From positions 282,334 to 346,333 of the forward strand of contig KV425579.1 in assembly GCA_001632425.1 (NCBI GenBank): a stretch of DNA of 64,000 nucleotides, in the 5' to 3' direction. This DNA comes from Neolentinus lepideus HHB14362 ss-1. Its lineage: Eukaryota; Basidiomycota; Agaricomycetes; Gloeophyllales; Gloeophyllaceae. Both the position numbers and the translations under genes were made by a program. Within the stretch, counting starts at the first letter, position 1. Every line of letters begins with the position of its first letter. Shown one piece after another: positions 1 to 11,737 of the stretch. The notes beneath the pieces are model-generated. The model ran no database searches. It was not told where the DNA came from and saw only the letters and a program-made list of their open reading frames with translations.

Positions 1-830
1 ACCGGCATTGTCTCCTCGCAGCCGTACATAGCCTATATTCAGAGCTTTGCCATGTGAGTGTATTCGCCCTTGTATGGCCTCGTTCTCACGTGAAAACGAA
101 ATTTAGTCGCAAAGTCATTGAGCCTCACTGGTACCAGATCTTCCTCCGAGGTATCGCGTGCAACTGGCTCGTGTGCATTGCAGTTTGGGTATGCACTCTC
201 GCGTAGCTAAATACGCATCACCTTGCTGATACTTTGCTCCAGCAAGCTGCCGGTGCGAGGGAGACATTGTCGAAGGTGAGAGCAGCTGCCTATAGAGCCA
301 TGCTATTGTACTAAAGGGATGCTCGCAGATCATCTCCATATGGATTCCCATCTGGGTCAGTGAATTATCTCGGCTGTCGTGCAATGGGCTCTGATACTTC
401 CGTCAATGACAGATTTTCGTTTCTTGTGGCTACGATCACGGTGAGAATCCAGGCAGTTCCTTGGAGTTACCGCGGCTTTCTGACGAATCTGTCCTCTCCA
501 AATAGTCGTTGCTAACATGTTTTCGGTGCCGCTTGGAATCATGTTCCATGCCGAAGGAGTAAGTTCTAGTATTCTCACTCTTTTACCCCTTGTACTAAGT
601 TGTGACAGCTCACCACCGCGATGTACATCCGGAAGTCGCTCATTGCTGCGTACCTCGGCAACATTGTTGGAGCACTTTTCATGGCTCTGCCTGCGACCTA
701 TTTCTACCTCTCCGACTACGACACGGGAGGGATGCGCGGTGTTGAGGAGGGCGAGGGCTTCAACGGCCCGGCTGACTCACAGGAGAATAAGAGCGATAAT
801 AACACCGTCAGCGATAAGCGGATGGAGTAA
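1..830 (+). CDS. Formate/nitrite transporter (FNT) family channel, 3' part
   Basis: This is the C-terminal part of a pentameric FNT-type membrane channel for small monocarboxylates or nitrite; the 5' end lies outside the window. Exons readable in one frame are about 1-53, 107-188, 329-355, 413-440, 506-558 and 609-830, joined by GT-AG introns. The spliced product contains the family blocks IFLRGIACNWLVCIAVW, then YDHVVANMFSVPLGIMF, then a last membrane helix around NIVGALFMALPATYFYL. A hydrophilic acidic cytoplasmic tail follows and ends at TAA 828-830. The conserved Asn of CNWLV and the VANM block are both present. Substrate cannot be decided from this part. I see no frameshift in the visible exons. 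Confidence 0.88.
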
Positions 831-1487
831 GCACGACAATGTCGTTTCTATTTTTGATGCCGCAAGTGGATCCGATCGCCCGACAGTAGCTTATAATCCC
901 ATGTACTGTTTTGATCTATCCTGTTTGCTTTATATTCTGGCAATGGATCATATATATTCACTGGAGAATGTACTAATAGATAGAGGCTTTGTAAAGCAGT
1001 TAGGTGCTACGTGCGAAGGCAGTTTAAAGTTGACCTACGTGAGGACGTCATGGATGAATTTCCCTAGCAAGCAGGGGTAGGAAGCGATCTCTACCTAGTA
1101 GAGAATGTGTGTTGTGGGCCTCCTTGCATCGCAGAGAGCTTGCGAACGGCTGCGGGCGTATCAGAGGCTCTCAGTACCTGCAAATTATGATGTGACGGTG
1201 GTGATTAAGTATAGGTATGTGCGGCATCAATTCAGTTGGCAGATGAAGTTCAGCCTGCCTGGGAGTGGATGTCCACGGCATGGAGGGTCCCGCGGATTCT
1301 ACGAGCTCGGGTGGGTTTGCATGGGGAATATATCATGTCTGATATCCCTCGTGCAAACCCTCCCCTTGTGGAACGGCGAATTTAATCACGCGTATAGATA
1401 GATTAACGGAATGCAGTGCGTGTAGAAGGAAGAAGTAATGAGCACAAGAGATGCTCATATAGCAATCGGGACAGCTGTACAGGATTA
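831..1487. other. Intergenic stretch with a long imperfect hairpin
   Basis: No supported gene. Short open frames here show no family features. The only structure I see is an inverted repeat: GGGTTTGCA at 1313-1321 pairs with TGCAAACCC at 1352-1360, and the interior can also partly pair (GGGAATAT against ATATCCC). Confidence 0.4.
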
Positions 1488-2300
1488 GCGCGCCCCCGCG
1501 CCCCGGCGAGAAGGTCGTTTTTCACATGCACGGCGGAGCCTACGCATTTCTTTCAGCTAGCCCTCGAGACCCTACCACGCACATCGGTCGCGGGCTGATG
1601 GAGCGAGACGGGTCCACAGGACGACTCTTTTCGATCAAGTACCGGCTCACAATGACGGCTGACAACGAAATAGTCAATCCGTTCTCTACACAACTCATTG
1701 ACGCACTGACAGGATATTATTATATTGTCCATACTGTCGGGTTCTCCCCAGCCAACATTATCTTGGACGGCGATTCTGCAGGAGCCAAATTGGCGCTCGC
1801 GCTCACTCTTTACGTGGTGGAGAACCCGAACCGAGAAGATGTCAAGATCCCTGCTCCGCCAGGCAAGTTGTTCCTCCTGTCCCCCTGGTGCGACCTCAGC
1901 CCCATCTGTGCAACGCCGCGTTCATCATGGGCGGAATTCGTAGGCATAGACTATCTGCACTCGGACGATTCTCCAGTGGAAGGCAGTGATTTTTCGTGGT
2001 CCGTTCGGACTGCAAGAAGCAGAAGTGAACCCTTGCATCTCCCCTGCAGCGACGCATCCCTCTCTGTCCGTCTCGTTCAAAGGTTTCCCTCGCACGTTTA
2101 TACTCTGTGGTGGTTCAGAAGCAATCAGAGACGATATCAGGACGCTGAGAGATGGGATGGTTCGGGATTTGGGTGAAAAGAATGTGACTTACTACGAGCC
2201 GTCTGAGGCGACACACGATTTCCTCGGTATGACTTGGATAGCCTGAGAGCCAGAGAGGACTAACTCCTGGAACGAGAGAGGGAAATGGCTGACTCACTAA
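1488..2300 (+). pseudogene. Decayed alpha/beta hydrolase (HSL-type esterase) copy
   Basis: The translation matches the intact hydrolase at 7474-8726 closely, including an HMHGGAYAF oxyanion-hole block, a GDSAGAKLAL nucleophile elbow and LLSPWCDLSP. The copy is broken. The first exon and the PDHRALVP region have no counterpart upstream of about 1488. The reading frame shifts near 1985, between the SPVEGSDF and FRGPFGLQEAEVNP segments. An in-frame TGA at about 2244 interrupts the C-terminus just before the EPERTNSW block, which survives beyond it. It lies about 2.6 kb from the intact gene at 4893 and reads in the same direction. It is most simply a truncated tandem duplicate that no longer encodes a full enzyme. 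A short expressed remnant cannot be excluded. Confidence 0.85.
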
Positions 2301-2622
2301 AGGAGATCTATCCGGCGGCTATCATTATAGCTTGCCATCGAAAAAAAGTTCGAATAATTTATTCGAAGACAGCTTACATCCTTGCATTGTGGTGTTTTAC
2401 GTATGATACGAAGTGAGATTGATCATAGGTTGGCGTGATTCTTAACTAGGACAAGAAACATGAGCAGTCCAACATTGAAAATAACCACGACAGCGGCGAG
2501 GTCTAAATTGAGCTGAGCTGATCATAGACATAGAGGAGTAGACGGTAGCGATATTAATAAGAATCCTGAAAGTATCGCATAGATCACCGTGACGACGTAC
2601 CGCATGATCTGCAACTCTGTGG
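2301..2622. other. Intergenic stretch, nothing recognised
   Basis: An AT-rich spacer between the tail of the hydrolase pseudogene and the 3' end of the BTB gene on the other strand. No gene or repeat was recognised. Confidence 0.4.
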
Positions 2623-3633
2623 TCAATTGGGACTTCCCTCGCTCTCCATCTCCTTCTTGAGCTCGTCCCAAGCGGGAAGCCCAAAGAACCCAGGAAGCTT
2701 GTTCCATATTACTTTGCGAGCGCCTTCAACGTTCCGGCGTAACGAAGAAGCGCAATCTACACATAGTCTCTGCCACGCAGCGGATGAAATCTTCTCGAGG
2801 GCATCCGCATCATGAACGTGGATCTTGGAGTCAAGCATGATCGCCCATATGATTGGTTCCAGCATCAGGGCCCGCATCTGCTGCTGACAGCAACTAGATC
2901 TTGAATATCTGAATATCGACCCATCTTCGGATGTAGGATCAACCATCTTGCGCCAGGCATCGATGATCTTCTGACGACCCGTAAGACACAGTTTGACGTC
3001 CTCGCGAGCGGGCACATGGTCTATGATGTAGTCTTGACCCAATAGACAACATTGATACATGGCCGCAGGAAGTAGGATTCGGATGCCACATTCCCGAGCG
3101 AGCGTCAAAAGCTTGTCAGGATGAGATACAGCAGGATTCCGATTCCACACAGAGAAGTCTGTAGGACATACAGTGCGTAGCTTGGCCACTGATAAGGTCC
3201 GAAAGTATTTGACGTCGTATTTGGAGGCTAGACGAAGCATCGACGCTACCTGAGGGAAATCGACGACAGTTTCGCAATATCTGATCTGTATTAGCGCCAG
3301 AATGAACTGGTATCCTTTGAACTTCACCTACCCAGGTGTATACATCGCCTTCAAGAATAGCCACATATCATCAGACTTATCTAAGACGTCGACCAAGGGA
3401 CAATCTGCTAGCTGCTCCCCGTCTTCGGGGTGAGCGACGCCGAACATGTCTCTGAACACAGTGGAGTTCAGAGCCAGCACCGTTCGATGGACTTTGAAAA
3501 CGGTCGACTCTGCTTGCAAAACGATATTGCCATCGTCGAACCATAGATCCTGCGACTTCGTAACCCCGTCTTTTGGAACGACGTCGACACCATCGTGGAT
3601 TGCATCTGTAGACTTTCTCGAGGCCTCCGGCAT
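2623..3633 (-). CDS. BTB/POZ domain protein
   Basis: Two exons separated by a short intron (about 3279-3330 in + coordinates). The first exon encodes a basidiomycete-type BTB/POZ domain: LWFDDGNIVLQAESTVFKVH, then LALNSTVFRDMFG, then a DKSDDMWLFLKAMY block. The second continues with the helical part (MLRLASKYDVKYFRTLSVAKL) and a Cys-rich C-terminal half typical of fungal BTB proteins of about 300 residues. BTB domains mediate dimerisation and, in some proteins, Cullin-3 binding. No second recognisable domain is present, so the role here is unknown. The ATG at 3631-3633 opens the frame that carries the BTB fold. It resembles the BTB gene at 36303-37525 in layout but is clearly diverged. Confidence 0.85.
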
Positions 3634-4361
3634 CTGTCAAAGAGAGAGTCGCTGGATGGTCAGATCAACCCCGCACCCAGATTTCGACGAATGAACCTAC
3701 GACAATGCTGTGATCTTTGAGACGACACGAAGTCAAGGTGAGCCAAAGATGCTACGCGAAGAGCACTAACGATGAGCGCTAAGAGTACCGGCATCGACTT
3801 ACGTGAGCCGCCTCGTGGTCACAGTACGACTTCAAAAAGTAAAAAAGAAGTCAAGCAGTGCCTCTAGGAGATGATTGTTGACTTGTTGACCATTCAAGGT
3901 GATCACGCCCCGCTTAAGAAGTAGGAAGTCAGTACCATTTGTACGTGTATATGTGCATGTTCAAGGTGCAAGCCGACAGATCTGATGGCACAGCCATAGC
4001 GCCTCTCAAGAAAACATTCATTATCACCCCGTGGTAACGATAATATTCCTGAGAGGAGCAATAACAATAGCAAGTCTGTGTGTATGCACAGGTACATTAA
4101 GAGTTGATAGGTGCCGGGTGGATTCGATGCATCGACGACCCTATTCTGCATCAGCCTCGCTGGAGAATGATTCAGAGGGTAGGGAGATGGCAGAACAAAA
4201 CTGGATAGGAGTACTGAAGCTGTAGGGAAAGCTGGAGCAATGTCTATGCGACAGTATTCGCATTTGAGACCTCGTCTGTGACAGTCGCTGGAGGCCAGTT
4301 CTGCAAAGGTTCTCTACGGACGGGGTATTACGACAGTCGATTACGACAAAATTATGGTCAC
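3634..4361. other. Intergenic stretch between BTB and DUF3128 genes
   Basis: This should hold the promoter of the BTB gene (minus strand) and the 3' untranslated region of the DUF3128 gene. The short open frames show no family signature. No repeat was recognised. Confidence 0.4.
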
Positions 4362-4749
4362 TCACGTTCGAATATCCCATACATCCTCGCTGCTCTGTGT
4401 TAATCTTCTGTTGGCCCACCATTCGGCCCGTCGCCTGAGCCATGCATGCCGCCTCTCCTCCATAGGGAGAGCTTTGAGAGTCATACAAAACTTGAAGTCT
4501 TCCCACTTATGGCTACACGACGCTCGCTCACCATACCTGTAAATTGCCTTAATTTGGTTCTTTGTACCTAGTGAATGAACATGGGTAAGATTATATTCCA
4601 AAATAAACGCAACAGTACAACGCACCACTACAAGACAAAAACTCATCAAAGAGCGTCATGCACTTCGGAATATCCTCCGGCGTAGGATGGACCTTCTGAA
4701 GATACGCCTCCTCCTGAGCAACTGCGGTCTGGGAGTCAACCCCAGGCAT
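4362..4749 (-). CDS. Small DUF3128 (Emi1-like) protein, twin-Cys
   Basis: A two-exon gene of about 109 residues. Exon 1 starts at ATG 4749-4747 (MPGVDSQTAV) and ends in the block CMTLFDEFLSC. A 58-base intron (4625-4568, GT...AG) follows. Exon 2 reads IKAIYRYGERASCSHKWEDF, then KFCMTLKALP, then RRAEWWANRRL, and ends SSEDVWDIRT. This is the DUF3128 signature (PF11326), with pairs of cysteines spaced as in small helical twin-CX9C-like proteins. In yeasts the family includes Emi1, linked to early meiotic gene induction and mitochondrial function; the molecular role is not well defined. The exon junction restores the frame (SCSG-TKNQ), which supports this start and splice. It is divergent from the hydrolase at 4893. 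Confidence 0.85.
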
Positions 4750-4892
4750 GATGGTCAGCGAACAGAGCTGGCAGTAGGCCGCGACTGCCGGCGCTTAAAT
4801 CATATCGGAAGCACTTGACTACGATCATGATAGGTTCTACGGAAGCTACGCTCCTGCAGCTGTGTCTCAACCAGGACAGTTAAGAGGCTGGT

Positions 4893-6120
4893 ATGGTACT
4901 CAGTCTCAGGCATCAGCCGCTTAAAGGGCTGTATCTGACCCATCAAGCGTTGACGACGGTATTCATCAATTTGCCCCTTTGGACGATCATCTATCTTCCC
5001 CCTTTCCTGCGCCCCAGGCGAGGTTGGTCGTTATTGCGTACTCTGCGCCTGAAGGTACTGCAGAAATGGACAAAGATCGCAGGGAGGTAAGTGCGCACAC
5101 TGTGGCTGGGTATGCTGGTTGTTCACAGGACTTGACAGAACAGGGCCTATCGCGCGAAGTCCTGATCATCTCGCCCTCGTTCCTGGTGCGAAGGGAGATT
5201 GGGTCGAGCCTGTACCCGAGAAATTTGTTCTTGGTGGTATCCAATGCATGGCCGTAGCTGCTGGTGTAAGCCCCGTTCGTCTGCCGGGGTATTGGCTGGA
5301 CAAAGAGGGGTCGGAAATTCCTCTCGGCAAGACTGCCTTGCCCGGTGAACAGGTTCTTTATCATCTACACGGTGGTGGTTACACGGACCTCTCTGCAAAT
5401 CCCAATGATCCTACAGCCGCCATCAGCCGAGGAATGCTGCAACACAGCAAGAACATACAGCGCGTATTTTCCATCGAGTATCGTCTCAGCACCGCTACTA
5501 CGCATTCATTCCCAACCGCCCTCATTGATGCGTTAACGGGCTATTACTATCTTTTACATACAGTGGGATTTGCCGCCGAAGACATCATCGTTGAAGGCGA
5601 CTCCGCTGGCGGCAACCTCGCCCTCTCTCTCGTTCGCTACCTCGTCGAGCACCGAAACCAACCCGGCATGGACATCCTCCCACCACCAGGGCGTCTGGTG
5701 CTCATGTCTCCGTGGGTGGACCTCAGCACCTTCCATGAGACGCACGACTCGTCGTTCTTCACCTGCCTCACATCGGACTATCTCACTCATACGGGCGTCC
5801 ACAAGAATGTCGCCACCTTCGTGGGCCCATTTGGCTCCGGGGCGGCCGAGGTCAACCCGTACATCTCCCCCGCATCGCTGCACCCGGCCCTGAAGGCGTC
5901 GTTCAAGGGTTTCCCCCGGACGTTCATCGCCGCTGGCGGCGCGGAGATACTTAGGGATCAGATTCATGTGCTGAAGGACCGAATGGTGAGGGATTTGGGG
6001 GAGGAGACGGTCGCGTATTACGAGTCTCCCGACGCTGTACACGACTACGCTGCCCTCAGTTTCTACGAGCCCGAAAGGACGCACACATTTGCAAAGATCG
6101 CCGAATGGCTAGCTTCTTAG
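4893..6120 (+). CDS. Membrane-anchored alpha/beta hydrolase (HSL-type esterase) 1
   Basis: Two exons. Exon 1 (from ATG 4893) encodes an N-terminal hydrophobic segment (LTTVFINLPLWTIIYLPPF), probably a membrane anchor. After a short intron with donor AG|GTAAGT at 5087, exon 2 carries the catalytic domain. It holds HLHGGGYTDLSA (oxyanion hole), GDSAGGNLALSL (nucleophile Ser), MSPWVDLS, GAEILRDQIHVL (candidate catalytic Asp) and SPDAVHDY (catalytic His region). Length is close to 380 residues, usual for fungal hormone-sensitive-lipase-type, Say1-like esterases that deacetylate steryl esters or other small esters. The substrate here is unknown. It is paralogous to 7474-8726 and to the decayed copy at 1488. 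All catalytic motifs are intact. Confidence 0.9.
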
Positions 6121-6509
6121 CTTTTGCCAGTTGTTTGCCTCGTTCCATCATCACTGTATCTACATTCGATTGTGGAAATCCGCAGTTCAGTCCGAGTGAC
6201 TGCGTTAATGCTACCGAATCTAGGACATCCGCTCTCTTTGACAGCCTCGGCACGCAGTGACGAGTCATCCGTGAGCCATGCGCGTACCGGTCTGTATGTG
6301 CCGCTAGCATTCCACTGGTTCAGATTCCAAACCAATCGAAGGCCATGATGTGATCGTAGCGGGTGCATTCATTTGCATCCCGCCCGACAGCACCCTCAGT
6401 CGGGATCGCAAGGCTGCTGTCGCCACGAGCATTCCATTCGAGGGCTTATGTATAAAAGGGCTGCCCAAATGGCAATACACCATTAACCTTTCACACCAAC
6501 TTCACAACC
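6121..6509 (+). other. Promoter region of the phosphatase gene
   Basis: This spacer carries a clear TATA box (TATAAAAG at 6451-6458), 52 bases before the phosphatase ATG. A CT-rich, adenine-poor leader lies between them. No gene was found here. Confidence 0.55.
6451..6458 (+). promoter_or_regulatory. TATA box of the dual-specificity phosphatase gene
   Basis: TATAAAAG lies 52 bases before the ATG at 6510, the spacing expected for a short-leader fungal promoter. Confidence 0.6.
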
Positions 6510-7316
6510 ATGTTTTGCACTATCGTAACGACCGTCTCAGCAGTCGTCCCGGCCCAAGGGATTATGATCGAAGGACAGCAGGTGAGGCTTCGTTGTGCAT
6601 TTTTGAGCAGACTGATTTAGAACATTACCAAGACCACAGTGGTGGCGACTCAGAAGTATCCCCCGGAAGCGGACAAGCTTCTCTCCATGCGCCGCTCCCA
6701 TACTCTCGACGATGACTATTTCCAGCGCCGCGAGCTGCGCATCGTCTGCACACAGAAGATTGCCTTGGACGACTTTCTCCCGCAAGAGAACGAAATAATC
6801 CCCCGCCTATACCTGTGTGATCTCTACACGGCGACATCGCCCAAGGTGCACGAGCGCCTAGGCATCACCCACGTCCTGTCTGTCGTCCGTCGTCCTTGGT
6901 TCCACTTCTCAGAGTCTGTCAAGCATATGAACGTGCCCATCGACGATACGAGTTCCGCAAACCTCCTCACGTACCTCGATGCTGCCGTCGCTTGGCTGCA
7001 TCGCTGCCTCACCAGCGATGAGAATGCTTGCGTGATGGTGCACTGCGTATGGGGTATGAGCAGGAGTGCGAGCATCGTCGTCGCGTACCTCATTGCAAAG
7101 TACCAGATGACCCTCGACGGCGCCCTCGCCTGGTGTCGGTTGAAGCGCGCGGTGGTCAGACCGAATCATGGGTTCATCGCGCAACTGGAGATATACGAGA
7201 GCCAAATCCGTGCCCGGGAGAGGCGGAAAATGATGGCGAAGTCCAGGAGAAATAGGCACGTTCTTCTCGCGGATGGTTCGACAGAGCATGTGGAAGATGT
7301 CTTGGTTACAGCATAA
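6510..7316 (+). CDS. Dual-specificity protein phosphatase
   Basis: Two exons: a short first exon (MFCTIVTTVSAVVPAQG..., ending CAG|GTGAGG) and a main exon starting after TTTAG in the same phase. The product removes phosphate from Ser/Thr and Tyr of target proteins. The catalytic loop is VMVHCVWGMSRSAS, the CX5R signature. The general-acid region is VPIDDTSSANLL, and the entry block is IIPRLYLCDLYTATSP, typical of small DUSPs. The domain occupies roughly residues 60-200. A basic tail (RERRKMMAKSRRNRH) follows. No MAP-kinase-binding rhodanese domain is visible, so it is an atypical, small DUSP. The gene converges with the hydrolase on the opposite strand, whose stop lies about 160 bases away. 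Confidence 0.92.
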
Positions 7317-7473
7317 GAATGACTTGCGAAGCCCTGCATTTTTATCTGTATTAAATAATGTACCATTACATCACTGTACCACTATTACGAGGAATTCAAT
7401 AAGCCACTTTATCAATAAGTGAACATCGTGTACGACACTAAGGAATTGAGCAGTGTACCGAGGAAATGCCACT

Positions 7474-8726
7474 CTATTGAGTAAGCCATCCGGCTATCTC
7501 GTTCCATGAGTTAGTCCTTTCCGGCTCCAACCAAGTCATGCTAAGGAAGTCGTGTACAGCATCTGCAGGTTCGTAATACGTCACGTTCTCCTCATCCATG
7601 TCTCGAATCATCCTGTCCTTCAGAACACGTATCTGATCTCTGAGCATTTCGGAGCCACCGCACAGGATAAACGTTCTAGGGAATCCCTTGAACGATACGG
7701 ATAAGGACGGATGTGTCGAAGCAGGGGAGATGTAGGGATTTATCTCGGCTTCTACCAGACCGAAAGGACCGCAGAAAATCTCTGCCTTCTCCTGGGTGTC
7801 GCCGGCATCGATATAGTCTACGTGAGCAAAGTCGACCCACGAAGAACCCGGCGTTGCACGGATAGGGCTGAGGTCGCACCAAGGGGACAGAAGGAGCAGT
7901 TTGCCTGGCGGGCTGGGGAACATAACGTCCTCGCGGTTCTGGTTCTCTACGAGATAGAGAGTCAACGCGAGAGCCAAGTTTGCCCCAGCGGAATCGCCAT
8001 CTAGAATGATATCGGCTGGGGAAAAACCAACAGTACGAACGAGGTAATAATATCCAGTTAGTGCATCAATGAGTTGGGTAGGGAATGGATTAGCTGGTTC
8101 GTTGTCAGGTGTCGTTATGAGGCGGAACTCGATTGAGAAGACTCGTCCAACTGATACGCAGCGCTCCATCAGCCCCCGACCAAGATAGGCTGTCAGGTCT
8201 TGGAGATTAGCAGAGAGAAACGCATAGGCTCCGCCATGCAGGTGAAGGACAACTTTCTCTCCCGGCCGAGGAGGAGCGCCAATAGGCACCTCGGACCCTT
8301 CCCTATCCATCCAGTAACCGGGTAGGTGAATGAGTTCGACACCCGCTGTAGCTGCCATGTCCTTAATGCGACCGACTATCAGCTCTTTGGGAACTGGGTC
8401 TATCCAGGCCCCTTTCTGCTGGGGAACCAGAGCTCTGTGGTCAGGGGATACAGAGATCTTGCCGAGTCTGAGTACTAGGGTCAGTATAATTCTAGGTAGT
8501 GGTCCAAGAACCATGCAGCTCACGTTCTCGACAGAAACGTCGCACGTTGCCAGTACTTCACCATGATTGTACGTTTCAAACTCCACCCTCGCTTCAGCCG
8601 CATGAACGGCGGCGCATAGATGACGATCCATGCTGGCGTCTGCACGAATACAACAATGAATGCATTGCACAGAACAAAGAGAGTCTTGAAGGGCCGAGGA
8701 AGGGCGCTGAACTTGAATAGGACCAT
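7474..8726 (-). CDS. Membrane-anchored alpha/beta hydrolase (HSL-type esterase) 2
   Basis: Exon 1 starts at ATG 8726 (MVLFKFSALPRPF) and contains the hydrophobic stretch CNAFIVVFVQTPAWIVIYAP. The donor is AGAAC|GTGAGC and the acceptor ACTCAG|A, giving a junction that reads RT-LGKISVSPDHRALVPQ. The second exon carries HLHGGAYAFLSA, GDSAGANLALAL, LLSPWCDLSP, GGSEMLRDQIRVL and PADAVHDF, the full catalytic set of an HSL-family esterase. Another open frame runs upstream of the second exon through the intron, but the paralogue at 4893 supports the MVLF start. The decayed copy at 1488 is closer to this gene than to the one at 4893. The natural substrate is not deducible. Confidence 0.9.
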
Positions 8727-11700
8727 ATCGAAAGTTTGCGATTCAAGCTCGCGTCACCTAGATAAGCTTTTGCAATCGTGAGACCGGATCAAGAATCGAG
8801 TACATAATAATAGATAGATATTTGTTATGGAGGACCGTGGGTGCTGGTCAGTGGCCACAGCTGCTGTGGTCAGACGATCGCCAGGCACATCCTTTCCCCA
8901 GTCTATCACCGCAGCAGGCCCCGCACACCGGAGATAAACTGAGGAGGGAAGGTCCTGATGTGCGAACAATTGTTCAAGAAACCACTCAGTTACAACGCAC
9001 CTTAAGTGATAATATGAGTCAAGTCGCTGTACAGCCATATCCAGGAAGCGCCGACACGTCTCTCGATAGACATAGTAAATTGAAGTCCATACGCTCTCAG
9101 GCACAGAATTGATCCTGGATGTCAGCTATCGGGCGCCCTACAGGAGAACGGCCAGCATATCTTCGAACGTTCTTCTCCTCTTGTACATTCTCCGAATCCA
9201 CTAGATCTCCTACAGGGAGCTGAAGGGATCGTAGTCGCAAGAATGTTGAACATGCGAGCACGAGTTGTCTAGTCCACCAGAGCATTCTGAATGCTACATG
9301 TCAGTACAAACGTCAGTCACAAGGCCCTTGCCATGCCATACTTACTATGCTCTTCCGCTCGTTCTAATCGACGCCATCCTCTTGGACGATATCTATAAGT
9401 GCTTAGGCTATTCAAGGTAATCGGGGCGCCAGTGATAAGTCGTATCCCCACCGGAGCAATAATCGCTAGACTGCCCTGAAGGGACACATTTGCGAAAACT
9501 GCCAAACAGGGCGATCCCGCCATCACCCGCTGTAGTCTTGTCTTCTTCGAATAGCAAGAGGATCAATTAGCCGCATCCCCCATTTGCAATTTTCTGTCCG
9601 TGGCTAGTTATACTAGTACTGTTCCCGGAGCCACCGTTTCGGAAATCGCGCATTGAGTCGCGTCAACACTGGTGAAGCTGACCACTACAGCCCCGACGGC
9701 CACGTTAGCCTAACGGAAAGTATACTGGAGATCTGGGAACACTTTCCTCGACTTTACTTGAGAAACTGTTCCTCTAATCTTTGAGGCTGTAGACATGCGA
9801 CATATGTGAGTATAGTTGACCGCGGCGTGTCACTATTCCTGTAGGCGCATGACTTCAGGCGACACGCGCACGTGATACAGTGCCGGCTGCGTTCACAACT
9901 GCGACAACACTGCGCGGACTTAGGTAAGGACATATAGTGTCGACCAGATAGAGGGAAATAACTTCATGCCAGCAGACTTGATTTCGCGTCAATCTTCTGA
10001 AAGATGCCTATCCGCCATAGTTCGAACCTAACTCCCAATTAGGTATGTCATTCTCCATGCACCTCCCCCGATATTGAGCGATTTTACTTCGACGCATGGC
10101 ACCGTGTGGAAGATCTGAAAGTGTCTCGTTGAAAATCTTTCCATTCCTGCACCTTTTCTTTTTTTCTGAGGAGTCCTTCGCCAGAAGGCCAGACAATCAG
10201 TCATCTCCCTCGCTTCACTGATGTTCTCCATGCGAGCATGCGACGTTCAATCCACACATGCAGCACCGTGTACTTGTTGATACCCACAAAGCTGATCGAG
10301 ATAACTCTGTGCCAATGAAATGTCTAAAAGCACTGGTAGTCCTCTCGGGCACCAGAATACCTGTGCCCTTCTCTCGCTCATCTCCACAGAACCGTAGTGC
10401 CGCGCCCAGCACCTTTCTCAATCGATCCATAGATCAAGAACTGTCAAGACGCCGGCTGAAACAAGAAGTATAACGAGACATAGGGGTCTTTATGAACGTC
10501 TCGAGAGCGTTCTCGCGATTAGCCTGGTTCGCCTTGCTCCCCAGCCCGTAATATGAATCAAAGCCGTCAACTTCTGCGTATACTTCTCCGTCCACGCCCT
10601 TATTACAGTGCTCCAAAACCCAGCTCGGGAACCGGGCTTTCAGCTTGCGAAGACCATCAGACGCCTCCCAGAGCTCTTTAGGATCGGGAGGAATACAGCT
10701 AATGGTTCGGATATAACCATCTTCCACCTGCGCAGAAGGATCTTTCCTTGATTCTGTAAAATCTCGTCTCCAATTTCTTCAAGCTACGGAAGGTATGTTT
10801 TCCAAAACCTAAGCAATACACATGTAAGACTGCTCACTACTCCTCAAACTCTCCCCGCCCTCCACATCCCTCCCATTCTTTTGGTTTGACATCCTGCTCT
10901 TTTTAAAAGGACATGTCGACTTATCTATCGTTAACAGTCGTCCTGCCGATGTTCTATCTCAAATTAAGTGAACAAGTTTGAATACCAATTTACTTCACAA
11001 CGTCAGGAAATCCTGGGAGATAGTCGGGCTTCAGGCGATATAACTGCAAAGCTTTTGCTTTGAAGATCTAATATTGCTCGTGAGCTAGTTCGACTAATAC
11101 ACTGTAAGCTCTCAGTTGCGTAAAGTCACGTCTGATTAAGCGGTGTCCCACCAAATACTTGGATACTTGGATCACTTGCAATCGTGTCCCTCGCGGCGTT
11201 CGGACTCTTTCTAGGACTCCTTAGAACTGATTTTGTCCATCTAGGAGTCGAGACACCCACTACGTCGGGCTCGTAGTCTGAGTCTACGTCTTCTTTCGCG
11301 AACTAGTGGCGGACGATGACTTCGACTTGGTGGGAGTGGAAGTTATCTTAGGTATATTACAACCATTATCCCGCTGTACAGCGCCAGCTGCGAGTCAATA
11401 AATATGGAGGTCAAAGAACGGCCTTCAATGTTGGTCTTCTGCAGGTCAATATACCACCCGGCAACTCCCGCGATGGGCAAAACCATATACAGGAACGAAG
11501 GTACCTTTCAAGGATGGTACTATCCTGGACCTCGACGCTCGAGTGTTTTGAACAAATAGCGGGCACACAACATATAAACTGGTGTATCATTTGGACTATA
11601 ACCATTCAGGTGGTTCCTCAGCTCGAATTTCAAGGGTGACCGTACGCATGATTGATCAATTGGGCAACATATCATACAGAGAATCATACACCGGGGACAC

Positions 11701-11737
11701 CGAGACTTCGGCGAGCGCATGAACACCAACGATACAT
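8727..11737. other. Three-kilobase gene-poor stretch
   Basis: I find no gene I can support. The best open frame is a 97-codon minus-strand frame at 10434-10727, with a stretch ISCIPPDPKELWEASDGL that looks protein-like but matches nothing I know. It could be a gene relic. The region has irregular base composition and no long repeat that I could see. It may be decayed mobile or duplicated DNA. Confidence 0.35.

Noticed and set aside
10019..10100. GGTTCGAACT on the minus strand as a tRNA B box
   Set aside because: No matching A box or cloverleaf arms at the right spacing.
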